Shown: piece by piece, positions 59,008 to 64,000 of the stretch
Layout of the letters: each line of letters begins with the position of its first letter
Position numbering within the stretch: position 1 is the stretch's first letter
Assembly: GCA_052034585.1 (NCBI GenBank)
Contig: JBPOIJ010000034.1
Coordinates: forward strand, 1 to 64,000
DNA: 64,000 nucleotides
Source: Xiheimicrobium sp052034585
Lineage (GTDB): Bacteria; Myxococcota; Myxococcia; Myxococcales; Myxococcaceae
Reading direction: 5' to 3'
The notes under the pieces: model-generated
Databases searched by the model: none
Seen by the model: only the letters and a program-made list of their open reading frames with translations
What the model was told of the DNA's origin: nothing
Made by a program: the position numbers and the translations under genes

Positions 59008-60216
59008 TCACCACGTGGTGCTGTCCTGGTCATGAAACTGGGCTCCGAGAGTGAGGGCCCAGAGCGTCGTGGGCGCACCTCCGAGCCGGGGCTGCGACGT
59101 CCACACGAGGCGGCCCGTTCCGAGGAACGAGAGCCAGGTGGAGAAGGCCCAGGTGGCCGAGGCCTCGCTGAAGAGCGCAGTGTCTCCGGCTTGCGGCGAT
59201 CGCCCGAGTGGAACCGCGTACCCCGCCCCGACCGAGGCCGTGACCGTCAGCTTCGACGTCGGGCGCGCGTTGCCTCCCAGCCGTCCCTCCAGGCGCTCGT
59301 AGACGAGGCCGGTGAAGCGATCGGCGAAGGGCGACATTCGCAACGAGGCGGTCAGCTGCACGGGCACACCGAACGGCTCGGGCGCCGCCGAGAGCGACGC
59401 TGCGGCCACTGGGAGCACCTCGAGATGGAAGCCGGGCGGAGGCCCGTTGGGGATCTCCACCACCCGTTCTCGCGTCACCGCCGCACCGCCGCCGAGGGTG
59501 AGCACCGTGGTGCGCGCGAGCTGCCACTCGGCCGATTCCATGCCCAACATGATCGACTGCTCGGCACCCGTGATGAACGCCGCGTGGCTCGCCTGCCCGG
59601 TGGTGATGAGCCGAAAGCGACGACTGGCGACCCAGCGAAGACTCGCGAGCCCGACCGGGCCGTGCTGGAGCGGAAGCTGGAGGCCTCCGGAAGGGTCGCC
59701 CGAGAGCAGGTATGCGCCGCTCAGGGACAGCGCGACTCGGTCGGTCGGGCGCCAATCGAAGGCGAACGCCGAGGCAGAGCGCACGTAGCTCACCGCGCCG
59801 AGCGTCTGCACCTCGTAGACCCCGGTCGGCTGCGAGCCCGCCGGCAATCGGAGCGAGCCGATGTCGGCGGTGCCGTAGGCGCCATCTTGCCGGAGCGAGA
59901 ACGACCACCGCTCGAAGCGCTTGGAATAGAGGAGCGACGCTTGATGGAGCGGGAGCACCCGCGGCCTGAGCTGCCACTCACGAATGATCAGCTGCGGGGC
60001 GTAGCGGAGCACCAGCGCCGAGTCCGACCAGGTGAGCCCGCCCTGCGCGAGGGGGTCGAGCTGGAAGTCGGAGGTGAGAATGGTGGCGGCGTCTCCCGGC
60101 AGCGGCGCCCGGCTGGTGAGCGACGTCGTGGCCGAGACCTCGTAGCCCACCACCGCGGCGAACCCTGGCGTCGCCCAGAGCGCCAGGAGCACGACGGTGG
60201 CGAGGCGAGCGTTCAT
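59008..60216 (-). CDS. epsX: Outer-membrane beta-barrel of polysaccharide export (EpsX/WzpX-like)
   Basis: A 402-aa exported protein with signal peptide MNARLATVVLLALWATPGFA. The mature chain is a run of amphipathic strands (for example FRLITTGQASHAAFITG, QLTASLRMSPFADRF, KLTVTASVGAGYAVPLG) ending in a C-terminal strand LWALTLGAQFHDQ..., as in outer-membrane barrels of about 18 strands. In M. xanthus, short Wza-like proteins without their own outer-membrane part are paired with such a barrel (WzpX); the neighbour here is exactly such a short protein. It overlaps that gene by 4 bases. The barrel topology is predicted from pattern. Confidence 0.82.
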   Translation of the reverse strand: MNARLATVVLLALWATPGFAAVVGYEVSATTSLTSRAPLPGDAATILTSDFQLDPLAQGGLTWSDSALVLRYAPQLIIREWQLRPRVLPLHQASLLYSKRFERWSFSLRQDGAYGTADIGSLRLPAGSQPTGVYEVQTLGAVSYVRSASAFAFDWRPTDRVALSLSGAYLLSGDPSGGLQLPLQHGPVGLASLRWVASRRFRLITTGQASHAAFITGAEQSIMLGMESAEWQLARTTVLTLGGGAAVTRERVVEIPNGPPPGFHLEVLPVAAASLSAAPEPFGVPVQLTASLRMSPFADRFTGLVYERLEGRLGGNARPTSKLTVTASVGAGYAVPLGRSPQAGDTALFSEASATWAFSTWLSFLGTGRLVWTSQPRLGGAPTTLWALTLGAQFHDQDSTTW

Positions 60217-60806
60217 TCGGCGACGACGACGTCTTGTGGCAGCAGGAGGAACTTCACCGAGGCCGGGTCGCCGTTGGTCAGATCTTCCCAGGTGAACCGA
60301 ATGCGCACCGGCTTCACGGTGGGGCTCGGCTTGCGAATGACGAAGATGCCGTCCTTGTGAGCGAAGTCGGTGAGCCCACCGGCAGCGGCGATGGCGTGCA
60401 CGACGCCGGCGCCTGGCTCGAGCACCACCACGCCTGGGCGAACGACCTCTCCGACGACCGAGACGTTGAGCGGCCGCATCTCTTCGAGCGACACGGTGAC
60501 GACCGGCGTGTTGATGAACTCCTTGAGCCGCACCTGGAGCTCGGACGCGACCTGCGTCGGCATCTTGCCCGCCACCACCCAGTCGTTCACCAGCGGCAGC
60601 GACACCTTTCCATCGCCGCGCACCCTCACCCGCGCGCTCATCGCCTCTTGTTGGAAGACGCGAACCTGGAGCGTGTCACCGGGGCCGATGACGTACTCGC
60701 CCGGCGCGGTGGCCCCATAGGCATCGACGGGAATGAAGACGCCTTTCGGCGCATAACAACTGGAGCCGACCAGCACGGCCAACGAGGCGAGCGACGCGCG
60801 GAGCAT
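60213..60806 (-). CDS. epsY: Short polysaccharide export (OPX) lipoprotein (EpsY/WzaX-like)
   Basis: Periplasmic export lipoprotein of 197 aa: signal MLRASLASLAVLVGSSC with Cys17. The Poly_export domain has YVIGPGDTLQVRVFQQEAMSARVRVRGDGKVSLPLVNDW, and an SLBB-type domain PLNVSVVGEVVRPGVVVLEPGAGVVHAIAAAGGL. The protein stops at QDVVVAE, so the C-terminal amphipathic helix that forms the Wza outer-membrane pore is absent. The adjacent barrel presumably supplies the pore. It is the first gene of the eps-like operon; the promoter must lie in or before the 51-base gap to the radical SAM gene, or be further upstream. Confidence 0.9.
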   Translation of the reverse strand: MLRASLASLAVLVGSSCYAPKGVFIPVDAYGATAPGEYVIGPGDTLQVRVFQQEAMSARVRVRGDGKVSLPLVNDWVVAGKMPTQVASELQVRLKEFINTPVVTVSLEEMRPLNVSVVGEVVRPGVVVLEPGAGVVHAIAAAGGLTDFAHKDGIFVIRKPSPTVKPVRIRFTWEDLTNGDPASVKFLLLPQDVVVAE

Positions 60807-60857
60807 GCGCTGGTTCTGGCACGCGTTGAGTCGCGGTCAAGGGGACGAACCCGGTCG

Positions 60858-61934
60858 TCAGTCGAAGTAGTTCCCGACGACCTGCGCATTCGGCACCCAG
60901 TCGCCGCACAGGTCGCCCGTCGAGTGGAAGACGAGCTTCTGGAGCACGCCCGACTGCACGCCCTCGTGATGCGCGACGTAGCTCGCGGCCTCGAACACCA
61001 CCTCGACGGGGCCGCGGCGGTAGACCTCGTTCGAGTAGTAGTAGCCAGCCGTCATGCCGACGAAGGTCCAGCCGGGCCGGGTGACGAGCGCGTTCGACAT
61101 CACCTCCGCCATGAGCGCGTGCGCCGAGACGCGATGCCGTTCGATCCACGTCGCCTCGCGGCTGTCTCGATAGAGCGCGCCGAGCTCGGACAACGAGCGA
61201 AAGACCACCTGGCTCACCCCGAGCCGCTCCGCTTCGTCGAGATAGGCCTCGACCTCGGCCAGGGTGCCGACCGCCTGCGAGTTGAGAATGCACACGAGCT
61301 TGAGCTCGAGCCCCGTCGCGAGCACGTCACGCGCCGTTCGTTCGAACGCCGCACGCGCACGAATCGCGACGCCGTTGTCGAAGCGCATCACCCGATGATT
61401 CACCGCTTCATCGAAGTGACAGCGTGAGAGTTCGATTCGATCGAAGCGGGCGCTCGCGAGCGCAGGCAGCAGACGGGCGTCGCACGCGAGGCCGGAGCCG
61501 TTCGTGTAGAGGACCCGGAGCGGAAAGAGTCCCTCGTGTGAACGCAGCAGCTCGAGCAACCCGAGCAGCCACTCGGGATCAGCCGTCGCCTCGAGCCCAC
61601 TCAAGCTGAGGCCCATCGGAAAGCCGGCGAGCTCCGTCCAGGCGCGCGCGAGGCCGTCGAAGTACTGCCGCCGATCGCCGATGACCGTCTTCGCCGAGAG
61701 CCGGTTCGCGTCGAGCCGGAGCAGCTCTTCACTGCAGAACGAGCAGTGCGCGTTGCACGGCACTGGGTTCGCGTACGGGGTGAAGGTGAGGCCCGGACGC
61801 AGGAGAAATGGTCTGCCGCGGAGCAGTCGCTCGACGGGCGCTGGAGGCTCGAAGCTGCGCCACTTGCCCTCGCGCAGCTCGCCCGGCGTGGTGATGTCCG
61901 CCGCGCGGCGAAACTGGTTGGGCCGAACCGTCAT
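60858..61934 (-). CDS. Radical SAM protein
   Basis: A 358-aa radical S-adenosylmethionine enzyme. The iron-sulfur cluster motif is CNAHCSFC (CxxxCxxC, about residues 60-67) in TPYANPVPCNAHCSFCSEEL. GLSLSGLEATADPEWL and LRVLYTNGSGL fit the TIM-barrel SAM-binding strands. No obvious SPASM or B12 domain; a late CGDW Cys lies near the C-terminus. The start ATG at 61934 overlaps the stop of the TauD-like gene by 4 bases, so the two form one operon. The downstream eps operon starts 51 bases later on the same strand. Substrate is unknown; a sugar, lipid or peptide is possible. Confidence 0.9.
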   Translation of the reverse strand: MTVRPNQFRRAADITTPGELREGKWRSFEPPAPVERLLRGRPFLLRPGLTFTPYANPVPCNAHCSFCSEELLRLDANRLSAKTVIGDRRQYFDGLARAWTELAGFPMGLSLSGLEATADPEWLLGLLELLRSHEGLFPLRVLYTNGSGLACDARLLPALASARFDRIELSRCHFDEAVNHRVMRFDNGVAIRARAAFERTARDVLATGLELKLVCILNSQAVGTLAEVEAYLDEAERLGVSQVVFRSLSELGALYRDSREATWIERHRVSAHALMAEVMSNALVTRPGWTFVGMTAGYYYSNEVYRRGPVEVVFEAASYVAHHEGVQSGVLQKLVFHSTGDLCGDWVPNAQVVGNYFD

Positions 61935-64000
61935 GGCGGCGGCCCTACGTCGACGACGCCCGCCATCGCCACCGCGAGCGAACGCGTACCGGAAAACGCT
62001 TCCCGCGAGTGGCCGTAGCGAACGTTGTCACAGAGCAGGAGATCGCCCGCGCGCCACTGAGCGCCTTCGCGGGTCTCGAGAAAGCCGTGCAGCAGCAGGT
62101 CGAGCTCGCCGCGAGTGAACGGCCTGCCATCTCCGCGCGGATAGCGCCGGTGCCCGTTTCGAACGGACGGTGGATCGAGCGCGATTCGCGGAAACAACAG
62201 TGAGCGCCCGCAAAACGCCGGAACTCGAATGCGCGTCATGAGCGTGGCGTGGCCGCCTCCTTCGTCCTTCCACCAGCACTCGTCGAACTGGTGCGTCGCG
62301 GCTCGACATCGGCGCGCGGCTTCGGCGCGGTCGGTGGTGGCGAAGCGCTCCTGCCAGGAACGGAAGAAGTTGAGGTGCCGTTCGGGGTGACCCTCGTCGA
62401 CGAAGCCCATCTCGATGAGGAGCCCGTGCCGGCGCAGCCCATCGAGCAGCGAAGTGCCCCCGTTGGTGACGAGGAAACGTTCGAGCGCCGCGGCCTCGTG
62501 CACGAAGGTGCGTCCGCCCTGGTCCGGCTCGACGTCGCGCGCCGAGAAGAAGAGGAGCCGCGCGGGAATGGTGCGTTGGTAGAGCACCTCGTTGTGCGGG
62601 AGCAGCCAGAGGTGCGGTGGATACTCGTCGGTCGCGCGCAGCTCCGGGCTCAACGCGCGGCGAGTGGTGCGACCACTGCTCATCCCGCCCCAGGGGAACG
62701 AGTCGTTCGGCGAGAAGCCGAGCGCAGCGAGAATGGTCGTCGGGAGCGCGCCCGCGTGCTCGACCTCGATGCCGGTGTTCTGCACGAGCACCGCGCCATG
62801 ACGATCGAACTCACGCCGAATGGCGGCACTGCGGGCGTCGTTCAGCGTTCCCTCGCCGTCGAAGACACGCACGCTGAAGCGCACGTCACGCCGAACGAGC
62901 TCGGGCGGAAATGCGTACGCCTGAGGTCCATCGGTCGCGATCGGGCCCAGCGAGGACTCAGTGGGGAGGATCGGCGAGCTCGCGGCCCTCCCGACGCTAG
63001 CCGTCTCGTCGAGGACCGGCAGGGACGCACCGTCGTTCGCGTCGACTCGGTCCATCTCGGCAGGAGGTGGGCCATGGGCGTTCGACGAGGCTGGCGAGCG
63101 CGTCGACGAACCAGCCAGGTTGCTCGCGTGAGATGGCCCGGCTCGAACGCTCACGGCTCTCGCGCGCGGCACGAGCGTCGATGCATCGGGGTCGAGCGGA
63201 ACGGTCGCGGGTTGCCCGTGATTGGCCCGCGCGCCTCGAACGAACGCGTCGCCGTTCAGCTCCGATGATGCATGCCCCATGGGCGGTCCTGAGTCCGCTT
63301 GGCCGATCGCTCCAGGCCCGTCGACAATCGTGACCAGCGCCGGGTCGTGAACCGACTCCGGCGAAGCACTGGACGCCCTCACCTCCCCCGCCATCGCGAC
63401 GAGCACGTTCCGCTCACCGGTGAACGACTCACGCGAATGTCCGAAGCGCACGTTGTCGAAGAGCACGAGATCGCCCGCGCGCTGCGCCACGCCTTCACGA
63501 GTCTCGAGCAGCACCGAGCGAACGACCTCTTCTTCATCCGGCGTCAGCGAACTCCCATCACCGAGCGGGAATCGTCGAAGACCATTCCGCGCAGCCGGCC
63601 CATCGAGCGCCACGCGCGGAAACCGGAGAAACCCGTCGCCCCACTTCGCCGCGAGGGTGATGCACGTCATCAGCGTCTGCTCCGGCCCCCACCAGCACTG
63701 GTCGTGTTCGTCGCTCGCCGCGCTCGCCCGCCGCATCGCCTCGTCCGCGTCGTCGGTCTCGAAGCGTTCCTGCCACGACTGAAACGTGTTCGACGCCTTC
63801 TCCGGGTGCCGCGCGTCGAGGAAGCCGGTCTCGATGGACACGCCGTGACGGACCATGCGCTCGAGGAGAATGGGCGCGCGGCGTGCCAGCTCGGCCTCCA
63901 CCGCCCGCGCGGAGTGAAGAAAGATCCGCCCTCCACTCGGAGCAACCCCGAGACAGGCGAAGAGCACCCAGCGTGGACTCGCTCGCCGGTACTGCACCTC
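61931..64000 (-). CDS. Tandem-domain TauD/SyrP-like dioxygenase, N-terminus outside window
   Basis: The gene runs off the right edge; 689 visible residues at the 3' side. It contains two homologous TauD/TfdA-fold domains in one chain. Copy 1 (visible from EVQYRRAS to about residue 235) and copy 2 (about 400-685) share RSWQERF, xWWxxE, RFPRVALDxPxxRNG, GDLVLFDNVRFGHSRESFTGER or close variants. The C-terminal copy has LPHNEVLYQ (His and Glu iron ligands) and RYGHSREAFSGTR (His, and Arg for 2-oxoglutarate). Copy 1 shows the distal His/Arg; its HxE lies at the edge. A Ser/Ala/Pro-rich linker joins them. The stop overlaps the radical SAM gene by 4 bases. Confidence 0.88.
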   Translation of the reverse strand, partial: EVQYRRASPRWVLFACLGVAPSGGRIFLHSARAVEAELARRAPILLERMVRHGVSIETGFLDARHPEKASNTFQSWQERFETDDADEAMRRASAASDEHDQCWWGPEQTLMTCITLAAKWGDGFLRFPRVALDGPAARNGLRRFPLGDGSSLTPDEEEVVRSVLLETREGVAQRAGDLVLFDNVRFGHSRESFTGERNVLVAMAGEVRASSASPESVHDPALVTIVDGPGAIGQADSGPPMGHASSELNGDAFVRGARANHGQPATVPLDPDASTLVPRARAVSVRAGPSHASNLAGSSTRSPASSNAHGPPPAEMDRVDANDGASLPVLDETASVGRAASSPILPTESSLGPIATDGPQAYAFPPELVRRDVRFSVRVFDGEGTLNDARSAAIRREFDRHGAVLVQNTGIEVEHAGALPTTILAALGFSPNDSFPWGGMSSGRTTRRALSPELRATDEYPPHLWLLPHNEVLYQRTIPARLLFFSARDVEPDQGGRTFVHEAAALERFLVTNGGTSLLDGLRRHGLLIEMGFVDEGHPERHLNFFRSWQERFATTDRAEAARRCRAATHQFDECWWKDEGGGHATLMTRIRVPAFCGRSLLFPRIALDPPSVRNGHRRYPRGDGRPFTRGELDLLLHGFLETREGAQWRAGDLLLCDNVRYGHSREAFSGTRSLAVAMAGVVDVGPPP

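Noticed and set aside
60807..60857. TTGACC-like -35 box before the eps-like operon
   Set aside because: No acceptable -10 element at 16-18 bases; GC-rich chance match is likely.
1..64000. tRNA, rRNA, insertion sequence, prophage or defence genes
   Set aside because: I looked for cloverleaf-like tracts, transposases, integrases and phage structural proteins on both strands and saw none.

Overview
The window is GC-rich chromosomal DNA (about 68-70% by eye) from a myxobacterium-like member of the Myxococcota. The lineage call rests on content: a MYXO-CTERM-type C-terminus (5366 end), lipoproteins with long Gly/Ser/Thr/Ala or (DAGV)n linkers, Ser/Thr kinases, and an exopolysaccharide operon whose order resembles the Myxococcus xanthus epsY-X-W-V-U segment. 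I found no rRNA, tRNA, CRISPR array, insertion sequence or prophage. Coding density is very high: no gap exceeds about 220 bases, and many neighbours overlap by 4 bases (ATGA or GTGA).

Layout. 1-5400: end of a Gly-rich secreted protein, an unaccompanied LivM permease, two overlapping PPK2 polyphosphate kinases, and a delta-60 repeat protein with a MYXO-CTERM tail. 5400-9800: lipid/DAG-kinase-like protein, OmpA-family protein and a long secreted protein coupled to it. 9800-15000: a coupled four-gene minus-strand operon (two-domain flavoprotein, carotenoid oxygenase, DUF2214 membrane protein, Ser/Thr kinase) divergent from a TetR regulator, with an AT-rich inverted repeat between them. 15000-20000: membrane protein, NADase-type glycan-binding-domain protein, serine acetyltransferase-like protein, and a large unknown protein with a possible caspase-like His/Cys pair. 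20000-22800: glycosyltransferase plus two alpha/beta-hydrolase-fold proteins lacking the usual Ser nucleophile. 22770-30115: a complete CzcCBA-type metal efflux operon with its own two-component system. 30250-36000: tandem paralogous Gly-rich lipoproteins and a large lipoprotein hydrolase. 35936-41554: asparagine-synthase-like amidotransferase, acyl carrier protein, methyltransferase, acyl-AMP ligase and NAD synthetase in one operon. 41600-50330: SDR, cytochrome-c peroxidase, secreted proteins, tandem hexapeptide acyltransferases, and an esterase-like lipoprotein. 50380-52144: WecG-type glycosyltransferase divergent from a polysaccharide deacetylase. 53332-60806: eight-gene exopolysaccharide export operon. 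60858-64000: radical SAM protein with a tandem TauD-like dioxygenase, cut by the window end.

How they work together: much of the window is envelope and exopolysaccharide biology. The 53-61 kb operon supplies a short outer-membrane export lipoprotein, a separate beta-barrel, a copolymerase without a kinase domain, a stand-alone P-loop-dead kinase partner, a glycosyltransferase and a receiver protein. The WecG enzyme, deacetylase, glycosyltransferase, hydrolase pair, ACP/ligase/amidotransferase cassette and hexapeptide transferases could make and decorate the polymer. The most unusual parts are the tail of that operon (dead CpsD-like protein, StrG-like oxygenase, pseudokinase fused to a condensed sulfatase-modifying-factor domain), the radical SAM/double-TauD pair, and the TetR-flavoprotein-carotenoid-oxygenase-kinase operon. 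All functions are inferred from reading the sequence; no database search was run.
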